Assembly (NCBI GenBank): GCA_022009815.1
Contig: CP091725.1
Location: 868,001-932,000 of the forward strand
Direction: 5' to 3'
Length of the DNA stretch: 64,000 bases
Origin: Bacteroidales bacterium
GTDB taxonomy: Bacteria; Bacteroidota; Bacteroidia; Bacteroidales; Muribaculaceae
Shown here: positions 37,842 to 47,440 of the stretch, one piece after another
Layout of the letters: the number at the start of each line of letters is the position of its first letter
Position numbering within the stretch: position 1 is the first letter of the stretch
The notes under the pieces: generated by a model
The model's input: only the letters and a program-made list of their open reading frames with translations
The model's database searches: none
Told to the model about the DNA's origin: nothing
Translations under genes and position numbers: made by a program

Positions 37842-37984
37842 CACCCCTCCGAATTTCGGGGAAATGGCGGAAATCGGCATTTTAAATTTCGGGGAAATGG
37901 AATTTTTCAGCGTAAACCACTATGACACAGCGAAGTAGCCAAAACAGCAAAAAAACGTCACAAAAATCCCCTCTCCTTTAGCCG

Positions 37985-38016
37985 AAAAAAGGCGCGCAGC
38001 CTGTCAGCCGCGCGCC
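37985..38016 (-). terminator. terminator of the polysaccharide operon
   Basis: On the minus strand GGCGCGC/GCGCGCC with a 12-base loop, followed by TTTTTT, 25 bases past the last gene of the operon. Confidence 0.9.
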
Positions 38017-38040
38017 CCTCCAGCCCCGTCGCCGGAACTG

Positions 38041-39933
38041 CTATATCTTACCCATTTCAACCATCGCCAGAAACTTTACCAAATGAATCTGGCGCTTGAT
38101 GCGGCTGGGCTGCTTTATCAAGCGATAGGCAAATTCCAAATCGTGGTTCACCCACCACTTCGGCGCACGCTTGACATTGCCTGTATAGACATCAAAACTT
38201 CCGCCTAAACCTTGATAAATCGCAGCATGCCGCTCCGACATCTCTTCCATCAGCAATTCCTGCTTGGGCGAACCCATCGCCACAAAAACAGCGTCGGGCC
38301 GCTTTTCAGCCACGTCGGCAATCAGAGCCTTGCGCTCCGCATCGGTTTTAATATAGCCGTCACGGTAGCCCACAATGTTGATTCCCGGATAATCCGCCCT
38401 CAGCTTCATCACCGTCTGCTCTATTACGGCAGGCTTGCTGCCCACTAAATAGAAACGCTTGCCTTGCGGAGCAAGCGCTGCGATAATCTTCAGCCACAAC
38501 TCGCAGCCCGGCAGCTTAACCACATCCTTATGCCCATGCTTCCGCAATGCCATCACCGCCCCCACGCCATCGCAATATCCGATGTTGCGGTTTATTATGT
38601 CGCGCGTCTGATGCGTGGCATGCAGAATCTTCTCCGCATTGATTGCTACAAGTATTCCCTTTCTGCCCACAACATAGTCGAGCAACTGCTGAAACGACGT
38701 GAAGGGAAACACTTTCACGCCCCTCACCGTCACCCTCATATCATTTCCATAGTCTAAAATGTAATAACTCATAGCGCAGAACATAAATGCATTGCTCCAG
38801 CGCATATATGATATTTTTGAACTTACGCCTTGCTTAAGTTGATAATAAAAATAGCCGCGTCTGTCCTGCATATTCTCTACCGTCCACCGCATCACGCGTT
38901 CCGCCTCCGCCCTATGCTCCTCGCTGCGATGCAGTTTGTGCAGCGTCACAAACAATTGCGCCGGGCAATGGATGTCAATCGGATACGTGCGGTCATGGTA
39001 ATATTTCGGAGTGCCGTCGGCCTCAAAGAAATTGCGGATATAGAAATCAAAACCTTTCTCAATGTTCGAGTGAAACGACTTGTCGCCAGTCTGCTCCTCA
39101 TAAGCCGTCAGACCGTCAAGATTGTAGCCAGTGTGGAAACTGTCTATCCACGACTGCACAGGAAGCATTCCGTAAACCCATTCGCCGGCATCCCCCTGCG
39201 CGTCGCAGCATGCCTCAACCGACCGTCGCGCCGCCTCTCTGTATTCCTCCTTCTTCGTGTATTTATAGCAATACGCCAACAGCTTGCTGCCAAGCAGCGA
39301 GGCGTTGAACACGGTGTCGTTGCCTTTCAACGGACTGTAAGAAAACAAGAAGCCTCCCCGGCACTCCGCGCGGTGCAAATCATTCATCACAAAATCCGCC
39401 GACGACAGCGCCACGTCGAGATATCTGCGCTCGCCAATCACCTCATACGCCTCCATCAGTGCCGTTGCGCAGAAACACGTCGCCACAACCGTTGGCGTAA
39501 ACTTGGGAAACAGAAACAGCCTCCGCGCCTGCCAGTCGAAATTATAGCCCCAGCACGCTCCGCTGTAACCTTCCGACTGCAACGAAATCAGCAAATCTGC
39601 CAACTCTCGCACACGCGCCAGCAACGCCTTCCTTGTCCCGACTTCGGCTTGCAGGTCCGGGAATTTGTCCACTGCATGGACAAGATTGCAATACCCTTGC
39701 AGAAACAAGCCTATACCCTTGGCATTATACTCCTTTGGCACCATCGCCAAACGGCGCAGATTCACAGGGCAGCGCTTAAACCCTTGTATCACACACAGTC
39801 GCAATATCGCCGACCGCTTAAGCGGCAACAATGCATGCGCCAATCGCGAGTTCAGTCCGTCATAAGGGTCCCAGCCCTTAAATCCCTCCGACTCGCAATA
39901 GCGCTTCAACGAAAGAAATGAATCAATAATCAA
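38041..39933 (-). CDS. fusion of a helical-barrel sugar-processing domain with a WecG/TagA/CpsF glycosyltransferase
   Basis: A 630-residue protein. Residues 1 to about 420 resemble the alpha/alpha-barrel proteins often found in O-antigen loci (KGIGLFLQGYCNL, YNFDWQARRLFLFPKFTPTV, VQSWIDSFHTGYNLDGLTAY, YPIDIHCPAQLFVTLHKL). From Met424 on it is a GT26 enzyme: MRVTVRGVKVFPFTSFQQLL, INAEKILHATHQTRDIIN, YCDGVGAVMALRKHG, VFVAMGSPKQELLMEEM, QGLGGSFDVYTGNVKRAPKW. GT26 enzymes add ManNAc-type residues to lipid carriers, which fits the wecC gene in this operon. In relatives these are often two genes, so the fusion may be real or come from a lost base near 38740. Confidence 0.8.
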   Translation of the reverse strand: MIIDSFLSLKRYCESEGFKGWDPYDGLNSRLAHALLPLKRSAILRLCVIQGFKRCPVNLRRLAMVPKEYNAKGIGLFLQGYCNLVHAVDKFPDLQAEVGTRKALLARVRELADLLISLQSEGYSGACWGYNFDWQARRLFLFPKFTPTVVATCFCATALMEAYEVIGERRYLDVALSSADFVMNDLHRAECRGGFLFSYSPLKGNDTVFNASLLGSKLLAYCYKYTKKEEYREAARRSVEACCDAQGDAGEWVYGMLPVQSWIDSFHTGYNLDGLTAYEEQTGDKSFHSNIEKGFDFYIRNFFEADGTPKYYHDRTYPIDIHCPAQLFVTLHKLHRSEEHRAEAERVMRWTVENMQDRRGYFYYQLKQGVSSKISYMRWSNAFMFCAMSYYILDYGNDMRVTVRGVKVFPFTSFQQLLDYVVGRKGILVAINAEKILHATHQTRDIINRNIGYCDGVGAVMALRKHGHKDVVKLPGCELWLKIIAALAPQGKRFYLVGSKPAVIEQTVMKLRADYPGINIVGYRDGYIKTDAERKALIADVAEKRPDAVFVAMGSPKQELLMEEMSERHAAIYQGLGGSFDVYTGNVKRAPKWWVNHDLEFAYRLIKQPSRIKRQIHLVKFLAMVEMGKI

Positions 39934-40991
39934 CTTTCCGTTTTTTTATAAATTTTGCAGGATTTCAAACAATTTGAAATAGAATCAAAAATGTAATTTT
40001 CTTGAGTTTTTTTCAACAAATATTCCAATCCATCTCCAGACACAAAACTTTTAGGGTGACCAACCAACACAAAAACCTCTCTTTCCGATTGTTTCTCTAT
40101 GAATTTCAAGAATTTTTTATGCATATTTTTTGAAAAGAGACAATAATCCCAAGTTTGGAATTCCTTTTGAAAGAAATATTGCACTTTTCCAATAAAACCC
40201 TTTTTCCCTTGACTTGTTTTTGCCTCAAACGCATCTTTTGCAGATTTTCGATTTTGCATAAGAGACTTTATTCGGTCAACAGACAAGTATTTTGACAAAC
40301 GTAAAATAGGCAATGAAACAATAGGAAGTTCTATCAAGTCTGATTTCTCTTTTCCCGCAGTTTCTAAATTATCCGTACAATACCACCAACCAAGATTATC
40401 TTTGACCATAGAATAATCATATCTTGACAAACTTCCAGTTTCCTTTCCTCCGGGATATATTGAAGAATCTGCTCTCAAACCAACTTGTCGCATTGCTTTT
40501 ATCAATGTTTCCGATGGCTGTATATTATATCCGCCTGCTCTCAAGACTTCACATTGGTAATTATCTCCAATCAATCGTTCTATGGTATCCTTTCCTCTTT
40601 TTAGCAAAGATCGTAATGAATTATCACCAGAACCTTCATAATCCCCTAGTCTCCATTTATTGAGGTTTACCTTCCATCCATCTTTTTCCCAAACGGCATC
40701 AACCCACTGTGGGTGCAAATGCAGTTGAATATCATGACCTTTAGCATACGCCTGTTTCAGCTGATTCTCCATAGCCACTACAGGATTATGGTCATATCCC
40801 ATACGATTCCCTTTTTCCCATTCCTCTTTAAGTTTCCAATACTCTATCACCTCAAAAAAAATTGTTATCTTGGCATTATACCGTTCAGCGATAGATAATA
40901 TTTTCTCTGTTGGCTCTATTATATGGCGAAAAACATTACCCGAACCATTTCCATAAAGTTCGTAATCGAGTGTCAAGATTATATTTTTCAT
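39930..40991 (-). CDS. polysaccharide-deacetylase-like protein
   Basis: A 353-residue protein with the NodB-type start ILTLDYELYGNGSGNVF, a metal-site segment GHDIQLHLHPQWVDAVW (the paired His of the H-x-H motif) and a later ELPIVSLPILRLSKYLS. The C-terminal VLVGHPKSFVSGDGLEYLL supplies the terminal His motif. It overlaps the next gene by four bases and the GNAT gene before it by four. Deacetylation of a sugar or lipid-linked intermediate is the family role. No signal peptide, so it acts in the cytoplasm. Confidence 0.75.
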   Translation of the reverse strand: MKNIILTLDYELYGNGSGNVFRHIIEPTEKILSIAERYNAKITIFFEVIEYWKLKEEWEKGNRMGYDHNPVVAMENQLKQAYAKGHDIQLHLHPQWVDAVWEKDGWKVNLNKWRLGDYEGSGDNSLRSLLKRGKDTIERLIGDNYQCEVLRAGGYNIQPSETLIKAMRQVGLRADSSIYPGGKETGSLSRYDYSMVKDNLGWWYCTDNLETAGKEKSDLIELPIVSLPILRLSKYLSVDRIKSLMQNRKSAKDAFEAKTSQGKKGFIGKVQYFFQKEFQTWDYCLFSKNMHKKFLKFIEKQSEREVFVLVGHPKSFVSGDGLEYLLKKTQENYIFDSISNCLKSCKIYKKTES

Positions 40992-41635
40992 CTTTTTATC
41001 TTTAAATATTTTTTAGAACACTCATCTGTCATGTCAATATTTGCATACTTTGATATGGCAAAAACACCTGTTTTGCATGACACTTTCATTCCTAATTTAA
41101 ACCCATTTTTTTCAAATGAATTTAATGAGGGTATATTGGAAGCATTTACAGATGTTATAAACGCATTGATATTTATCGGTGCGATTTCAATTCCTTGTTT
41201 TATTATCAATTGTTGTAATCCATTACCACGATATTTGCGATGAACAAAATATGGACCCAGCCAAGCGGTTTCATTACCCATATCAAAATTACCTACATAA
41301 TCAATTTTGTGTTCTCTAAAATGAATCCATCCAAACGCGACAGGAATATCATCCGTAAAAACAACACATAGTTTACTTCCAAGCTCTAACCATTTTCGGC
41401 AAGGTAAAATTTTCAACCTATCGAAATTCAATGATTCAATTTCTTCTATAGCATCAATAGACCTGCATTGAAATTTATCCCATACCGATTTTCTCTTTAT
41501 CTCTATATATTTTCTCTCTCCATAGAGACATAATGTGTGTGACCGATAATATAATTTGCTGACTACTCCTTTCAATATGAATTTAAGAGTATTCAGTAAA
41601 CCATCTGATTTTATAAAAATCAACACTTTGCGCAT
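40988..41635 (-). CDS. GNAT-family acetyltransferase
   Basis: A 215-residue protein whose second half is a GNAT fold: FTDDIPVAFGWIHFREHKID, WLGPYFVHRKYRGNGLQQLI (the acetyl-CoA loop R-G-x-G-x), INAFITSVNASNIPSLNSFE, NGFKLGMKVSCKTGVFAISK. The N-terminal 90 residues are basic and unknown. Neighbours are an ATP-grasp ligase and a deacetylase, which suggests amine or sugar modification of the glycan. Confidence 0.75.
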   Translation of the reverse strand: MRKVLIFIKSDGLLNTLKFILKGVVSKLYYRSHTLCLYGERKYIEIKRKSVWDKFQCRSIDAIEEIESLNFDRLKILPCRKWLELGSKLCVVFTDDIPVAFGWIHFREHKIDYVGNFDMGNETAWLGPYFVHRKYRGNGLQQLIIKQGIEIAPININAFITSVNASNIPSLNSFEKNGFKLGMKVSCKTGVFAISKYANIDMTDECSKKYLKIKR

Positions 41636-41642
41636 AACCGCA

Positions 41643-42728
41643 TCAAATAAATTGTCTGAAAAAAGGTTTCAAATCTTTTATATCAAGTATATCATATCGG
41701 GCATGAAATATATCTCCCAAGTGTTTCCAATCGTTATTTTCAATCCTGGCTCTGACATCTCTTTGTATATTCATCCAGCGCAATGGTTTTGTGGTAGATT
41801 GCAATAAACGGTATTCAGAAGGATTTAATAAGATGTTACTTATATTGCTAAATTTATAGTGCATGCCACTCTGCGAACCACAAGTTCTTGTATTAACTTC
41901 TAGAAACCATAATTTCCCATTTCTAGTATCATACATAAATTCAAATTCAGCAAAGCCCTTGTATTTCAATTCAGTCATAAAATCACAGACTAATTCTTTT
42001 ATTGACTGAACCAAATTTGCATTCGTGATTTCTTCAATATATGATGTTAACCCTTTACTTAGCTTTCGCTCTTGGCAAGCAACATAAGAACCGGCACACT
42101 TACCATTCACCCAAAAGCCTTGACAGGAGATGTTTGTTAGATATTTATCAGGAATATCAATAAACTCTTGTACCATTACATCTTTCTTATTTTCTTCTGA
42201 GATACGGTTTACATAAGATTGAAATTCCTCTGGAGTACTTATTTTTACGGCTTTAAAAAACAATGGAATTTCGTAATTCCGCTTCAGAAAAAGCGGATAA
42301 TGTAAATCATTTACTTCTGCTTTATCTAATGTGGCATATTTAGCAATCAAAAAACCTTTTTTTGCTGCATATTCGTACATTTTGTCTTTATGAGCCAGCA
42401 TTTCAATAACAGAATAAGGACCGGAATATACATTGCATACACCATACAGTTCTTTATATTCTCTTAGAATAGAGGCTAATATTTCTCCCGATGTTATGTA
42501 ACAGATTGGCTTGGCTTTATGGTCCGCTACTATTTGAGTGATATATTGTTTCAACTCTGCCATATTATGGTAACAAATTTTTTCTCCATAGCGACTATGG
42601 TAACCAACATTTCGCTTAGAAGAACAGAAAGCTGTTACATCTGCCCCGGCTTTACCTAACTCTCTCAAGAGAGCCAATCCTTGAGGAGTGAGACCTAAAA
42701 TGATATATTTTTGATTGTTCATATTCAA
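41643..42728 (-). CDS. ATP-grasp ligase of the polysaccharide operon
   Basis: A 361-residue ATP-grasp protein: N-terminal Rossmann part YIILGLTPQGLALLRELGKA, central ADKMYEYAAKKGFLIAK-type segment (HKDKMYEYAAKKGFLIAKYA), phosphate-binding LFLKRNYE, and the metal-site FAEFEFMYDTRNGKLWFLEV with NTRTCGSQSG. It joins a carboxylate to an amine through an acyl phosphate. Its start overlaps the CapK stop by four bases, so the two are coupled and probably serve one modification. Confidence 0.8.
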   Translation of the reverse strand: MNMNNQKYIILGLTPQGLALLRELGKAGADVTAFCSSKRNVGYHSRYGEKICYHNMAELKQYITQIVADHKAKPICYITSGEILASILREYKELYGVCNVYSGPYSVIEMLAHKDKMYEYAAKKGFLIAKYATLDKAEVNDLHYPLFLKRNYEIPLFFKAVKISTPEEFQSYVNRISEENKKDVMVQEFIDIPDKYLTNISCQGFWVNGKCAGSYVACQERKLSKGLTSYIEEITNANLVQSIKELVCDFMTELKYKGFAEFEFMYDTRNGKLWFLEVNTRTCGSQSGMHYKFSNISNILLNPSEYRLLQSTTKPLRWMNIQRDVRARIENNDWKHLGDIFHARYDILDIKDLKPFFRQFI

Positions 42729-44008
42729 ACTGTTGCGTTGGGTTTGCGTACTATTAGCTTAAATTTCCCTCTTTGAGTGTATATTAAATCCTCAATGCCT
42801 ACTATCTTTGTAGAAACTTCCATATTGTCAAATCCTACTCGTTTTAATGTCTCATTTTTTACAAAATAAGCATCAGCTTCTGTGAAATTTTCATCAGGAA
42901 CTATATAAACAATTACTTCACCTTTCTCTTCCTGTACCCACTGACAAGCTTTGATATGTTGTCCTCTTTCAATAAAATCAATTCTTGTTACCAAAGATCC
43001 ATCTTTGCATATTACATAATCATCTTTTCGTCCTTCTATCTTTTTTACAATAATAGGTGGATTTTCTTCTGATGATTTTGCCATTTCCATTATGTCATTG
43101 GAACGATAACGAATCAAAGGAAAAGCGTCATTAATCAGTGACGTACATATTTCACCATCGTCAATGTATTCATTAATACTAAAACCTGGTGCTTCATAAT
43201 ATCCAGCATGATTGTGCGATTCCACAAGGAAGATAGTACGTTCTGTCATGCTATAGCGGTCATAAATCTCTGTCCCTAATCGTTCCTCAATTAAATCTCG
43301 TTGATAATCTAATAAAGTTTCACTGGATGTGAATGTAATGGGAATATTCAATTCCAATTCGGCATCTTTAAGAAAAGTGCTAAGCTATACAATGAGCTTG
43401 GATAGCCTTCAATAGCAATAGGCCGAAACGTTACAATCTTTTTGTAATACTGTTCCACGGTATTGCTGTTGATGTTATAGCTTGATAGGAACAAAGTATT
43501 GCTAAGATGTATTTTTAAAGATGTTTGATTTCTATTCAAATGCCCTCTTAAAGAAACAAGAGGTTGACCATATGTAAATCCATCACGTTTTCGCGAGCAA
43601 TAAGTGTAGGCTTGTGTCCACCATATTGATGGCCAACTTTCATATATCTTTAGCGGTGTTCCCGTTGTTCCGCTTGTATTAGCTCTAATGACCTGCCACC
43701 TTGGTACCGTCAGCATCTCATCGGCATGCTTCTTTACCATGTCTTTTGTAATTACAGGCAACTTCTTGATGTCTTCCAAGCAAGTGATGTCTTCTTTCCG
43801 AATTCCTTCTTCAGTGTATAGTTTGTGATAGAATGGAGATTTATCGTATGCCCTGCGGAAGATTTCCAGAAAGCGTTTCGTTTCTTTGTTTTAATTCCTC
43901 CGCATTCATTGTGTATAACCTGTCTACTTCCTTAATGTAAGGACGAATTATAGGATAACTGCGCAATGCATATTTGATGGTTTCAAACAGGTATTTCTTG
44001 ATACTCAT
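42725..44008 (-). CDS. CapK/PaaK-family adenylate-forming enzyme, frameshifted twice
   Basis: Start ATG 44008 gives SIKKYLFETIKYALRSYPII. Two A are missing at 43876-43878 (restoring NEKRFLEIFRRAYDKSPFYH) and one at 43367-43369 (restoring LKDAELELNIPITFTSSETL). Restored length is 428 residues, normal for CapK. Motifs are RANTSGTTGTPLKIYESWPS, IEGYPSSLYSLALFL, YDRYSMTERTIFLVES and FPLIRYRSNDIMEM. CapK proteins activate a carboxylic acid as adenylate during capsule synthesis; the acid is unknown. It is directly followed by the ATP-grasp gene. Confidence 0.82.
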
Positions 44009-44019
44009 AGTTCTGCCAA

Positions 44020-45075
44020 TTATAAATTCTTATATACTTCCATTAAAGAAGATGTAACATTTTGGGGAAGATAAGATTCTGCTTTTCTTTTCGATTCTCT
44101 CCCCATGTTCCCTCTGAGTTTAGAATCTGTCACGAGCGTTTTCAACGTTTTGTAGATTTCCTCTTTATCTCCCGGTTGAAAAAGTATACCATTTTCATGT
44201 TGTTTCACTATTTCTGGAATACCTCCTACCGGTGTAGCAAGAATGGGTTTTCCATACGACATAGCTTCTAAGATAGAGACAGGCAATCCCTCAACGTAAG
44301 AGGGTAAGATAAAGGCATCACAACCAAGCAATAAATCTGTTTTCTTTGCACCGGAAACAAATCCTTCATAAGCTACTAATTCATCTATTTTATATTGCTC
44401 AATTTGATTCTTTAATTCATCTATTTGTCCGTTCCCACCAATGTGCAGCATAACTTTGCCTTGAAACTCATTGATATGTTCATACAATACATCCAACAAA
44501 TCGAATATACCTTTTTGCTTGTCAACCAATCCCAAAAACAGCAAATGGAATTTATTATCCTGTTTCTTTACTACTTTTTCAACAGGAAGAGCAACGATAT
44601 TCTCTACAATATAGATATCTACACCTTCTGTGACAGATTGATAAAACTCTTTCCACGATTCTGATAAGGTAATGATGGCATCACAACGGTTCAATATAGA
44701 AGCTATCCATTGTGGATTTGTCGCATAATACTCTTTAAATCCCCCACCGTGGATATGAAGCACTACCTTTTTCCCATACCATTGTGCCAACTGGACGAAA
44801 TAGGCAGAACGTTTAAAGCTGTTATAGGAGGCGGTATGTATATGGACTATTTTAATCCTTTTGTCCGTACACAATTTATATGCCATATTACACCATCCAG
44901 TTACAGCCTTAAATAGTTTCTGTAGTTTGTTTGTTCCTCCTGAATTTACTACACACTTAAACACAAGAAACACATACTGTTCATAATTGTGCATTACCTG
45001 TGCTACACCTCCTTTGGGGTGGCGGTATTCACAGCCCACAGTCAGTATTTTATTAGAAATCTCTCGGTTTATCAT
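44020..45075 (-). CDS. GT4-type glycosyltransferase
   Basis: A 351-residue glycosyltransferase with a GT-B fold: N-terminal GCEYRHPKGGVAQVMHNYEQ, HIHTASYNSFKRSAYFVQLA, and in the C-terminal half LLFLGLVDKQKGIFDLLDVL, the donor-site CDAFILPSYVEGLPVSILEA (E-x7-E) and GKPILATPVGGIPEIV. No signal or membrane segment. The sugar donor is unknown. Frame intact. Confidence 0.85.
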   Translation of the reverse strand: MINREISNKILTVGCEYRHPKGGVAQVMHNYEQYVFLVFKCVVNSGGTNKLQKLFKAVTGWCNMAYKLCTDKRIKIVHIHTASYNSFKRSAYFVQLAQWYGKKVVLHIHGGGFKEYYATNPQWIASILNRCDAIITLSESWKEFYQSVTEGVDIYIVENIVALPVEKVVKKQDNKFHLLFLGLVDKQKGIFDLLDVLYEHINEFQGKVMLHIGGNGQIDELKNQIEQYKIDELVAYEGFVSGAKKTDLLLGCDAFILPSYVEGLPVSILEAMSYGKPILATPVGGIPEIVKQHENGILFQPGDKEEIYKTLKTLVTDSKLRGNMGRESKRKAESYLPQNVTSSLMEVYKNL

Positions 45076-45133
45076 TAGTCTATGCTGTTATTGGATGAGA
45101 TACAGGAAGCAATAATAAGAATACGATACCTTC

Positions 45134-45235
45134 CTAAATGAACTTTCCCCAATTTGGGAAAGACTTCAAAGCCTGATATAATTTGTTGTAATCCCTGCCT
45201 TGTTGACAAAGATCGTATGATACGATATAGCGCAA
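45134..45235 (-). pseudogene. truncated Cas2/SinR-like fragment
   Basis: A 33-codon reading from a TTG at 45235: RYIVSYDLCQQGRDYNKLYQ then ALKSFPNWGKFI. This is like the N-terminus of the small Cas2-fold (SinR-type) proteins found singly in Bacteroidetes. The remaining two-thirds of the family length is missing and no cas genes or repeats are near, so it looks like a remnant between two glycosyltransferase genes. Confidence 0.4.
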
Positions 45236-45257
45236 TGTAAATCCATACTAATTATAC

Positions 45258-46339
45258 TTAATATAATTTCTCGTATTTTTCAGCACAAATATTCATAGAA
45301 TAATTTGTGCTGAAATTATCCACCAAAGCTTCTTTCGACAATGGCTTGTCAATATATCTTTTAACTGCTGTACAATAAGCCTCAACGCTCAAATCATCAC
45401 ATAGATACCCATTAACTCCATCTTCTATCACATCGGGAATACCACCTACGGGGGTACAAATTGGTGTTACTCCGCATGACAACGCTTCCAATAAGCTGAT
45501 GGGAAGTCCTTCGTATATGGATGTCAGACAGAAGGCATCGGAGCAAAGTAAATAATCATTCACATTGCTCTTTCGCCCAAAAAGAGAATCTTATCACAAG
45601 CTAATTTTTGGAGTTCTTTACCAGCTTCACAATCATAACCATTGCCAAGAATCAACAGCGTGAAGTCTATGTTTTCCGCTGCAAGATGGTTAAATGAATC
45701 CACTAATAATTGCTGGTTCTTCTGTGAATGAAAGCGAGCGACATGAATAAACACTTTTGTGCCGAAGGTTCTTTTATAAGAAGAAACTTCCTCCTTCACC
45801 TTTTCATATAGAGGAGATGCTGCAACGCTAGAACGTCCGTTATTTATATACGGAGCATTATGCAATTTGTAATAGCTCTCGTATGACTCTTGGCAAAGCC
45901 GGGATATGCACACAGGGCGAATGTATTCATGCTTATAGAAGAAACGATTTAAATAATATTGCAATCCCACTCCGCCGGTGTTATTGGCAAGGTTATGTAG
46001 CGTGTGGATAAATTTTATCTTTTTATTTTGAATGGCCAATTTGTATATATAGGGTATTACATTTAAATGACAATGCACCACATCTGGATTTTCATTCATT
46101 ATATATTTTTCAAGCCGGCGACATTTGCCAAGAGAAAAACCTCTGTCGAACTTCATGGAATGGAATTTGACAGAGGAAGATAAAAACTGTTTGTTAAAAG
46201 TTGATGTATCTATTTTGTCATCGCGCAGCATACACAATGTTACATCGTGCCCCATCTTTGCCAGTTGATTGGATAAATCCACAACAAACTTTTCTGCTCC
46301 ACCAGAACTTAGACTGTATATAATTTGAATGATTTTCAT
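45258..46339 (-). CDS. GT4-type glycosyltransferase, frameshifted
   Basis: The first frame holds the acceptor domain (IIQIIYSLSSGGAEKFVVDL, HCHLNVIPYIYKLAIQ) and the start of the donor domain (IHVARFHSQKNQQLLVDSFN, LLILGNGYDCEAGKEL). One base is missing at 45571-45573; the restored frame continues EKSNVNDYLLCSDAFCLTSI with YEGLPISLLEALSCGVTPI, the E-x7-E donor motif. Restored length is 360 residues. Role: addition of a sugar to the repeat unit; donor unknown. Confidence 0.83.
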
Positions 46340-46348
46340 AAGGTGAAA

Positions 46349-47440
46349 TTAGGAATTAAAGATTTTAGTATATTCAGCTACTACATTATCATAGTTATAG
46401 TCAAGTAGATAACGGTCGTATGCTTTTGATGACAATTTACTTGCTAATTCAGGATGTTGCAAATAAGATAATAGACACTGTCTTAATTGTGTTGCATTCT
46501 TTACGTCATACATCAGACATTCTTTGTTCTCAGTTATGGTATTTACAATGCCTGGAACACGAGACGTTATAATGGCTTTACGATTAAACATTGCTTCCAA
46601 CAAAGATACTGATGTCCCTTCAAAATCGGATGCGATTAAGTAATAGTCTGAAAGTTTATAAACTTCATTGACCTTTTCCTTGGGAACATTCCCTAAAAAG
46701 GTAACGCAGTTTTCTAATCCGCATTCAGTTACTTTCTGTTTAAGGCTATCCATAGAGACACCATCTCCTGCAAAGACAATATAGGGTGAGTAGTTCTTTT
46801 TCTCTTCTTCTGTGAAAAGCTTAATCGCTTCTATAATTGTATCCTGGTTTTTCATTCCCTTTAAAGAGCCCACCATACAAATTACATTGGATTTAATTGG
46901 AATTTGGAATTTCCGTTTTAAATCTTCTTTTGATAGTTTTGCTATAGAAAAAGGGACTAACGGATAAATCACTTTGCAGTTTATACCATATTTTGCATCA
47001 TAATTTCTTTTGATGTCTTCCGAAACCGCTACTACTACTTCTGCATTGTTGAAGAAACGCCTGTATACTTCTTCGTGTCCCTTAGGAGGCAACTCTCCAT
47101 AATGTATTACTGCATAGTATTTCCTATTTAACAATTTACATATTTTGTGATATAAATTCCATAGAATAGCATGTGATGCAGAATAAGAAAAAACAACTTT
47201 TCGAGCATCTTTCGCAAACAACAAATGGAAAAAAAGTTGTATTGGAAAGATATATTTTGTTGGGCGAATTTTATAGCTCCTTATTTGTTTCGTATCAGGA
47301 ATGTCTAAACTGTGGCTTGCCGTATAAGAAATGTTGAATTTATCTTTCAGTGATTGAATTAGATAATAATTAAAAATTTCCATTCCTCCTGTAATATGGG
47401 GATATGTCCCTGCTCCTAAAACAAAGTGAATTCTATCCAT
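46349..47440 (-). CDS. GT4-type glycosyltransferase
   Basis: A 363-residue GT-B protein with HFVLGAGTYPHITGGMEIFN at the start, the hinge segment VVVAVSEDIKRNYDAKYGIN, and a donor domain ICMVGSLKGMKNQDTIIEAI, VTFLGNVPKEKVNEVYKLSD, YYLIASDFEGTSVSLLEAMF and NRKAIITSRVPGIVNTI. Its start overlaps the Wzy gene end by eight bases. Frame intact. Confidence 0.87.
   Translation of the reverse strand: MDRIHFVLGAGTYPHITGGMEIFNYYLIQSLKDKFNISYTASHSLDIPDTKQIRSYKIRPTKYIFPIQLFFHLLFAKDARKVVFSYSASHAILWNLYHKICKLLNRKYYAVIHYGELPPKGHEEVYRRFFNNAEVVVAVSEDIKRNYDAKYGINCKVIYPLVPFSIAKLSKEDLKRKFQIPIKSNVICMVGSLKGMKNQDTIIEAIKLFTEEEKKNYSPYIVFAGDGVSMDSLKQKVTECGLENCVTFLGNVPKEKVNEVYKLSDYYLIASDFEGTSVSLLEAMFNRKAIITSRVPGIVNTITENKECLMYDVKNATQLRQCLLSYLQHPELASKLSSKAYDRYLLDYNYDNVVAEYTKIFNS

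Noticed and set aside
37680..37880. Minus-strand ORF of 66 codons in the repeat region
   Set aside because: Its sequence simply reads through the 22-bp repeats and has no signal or known motif.
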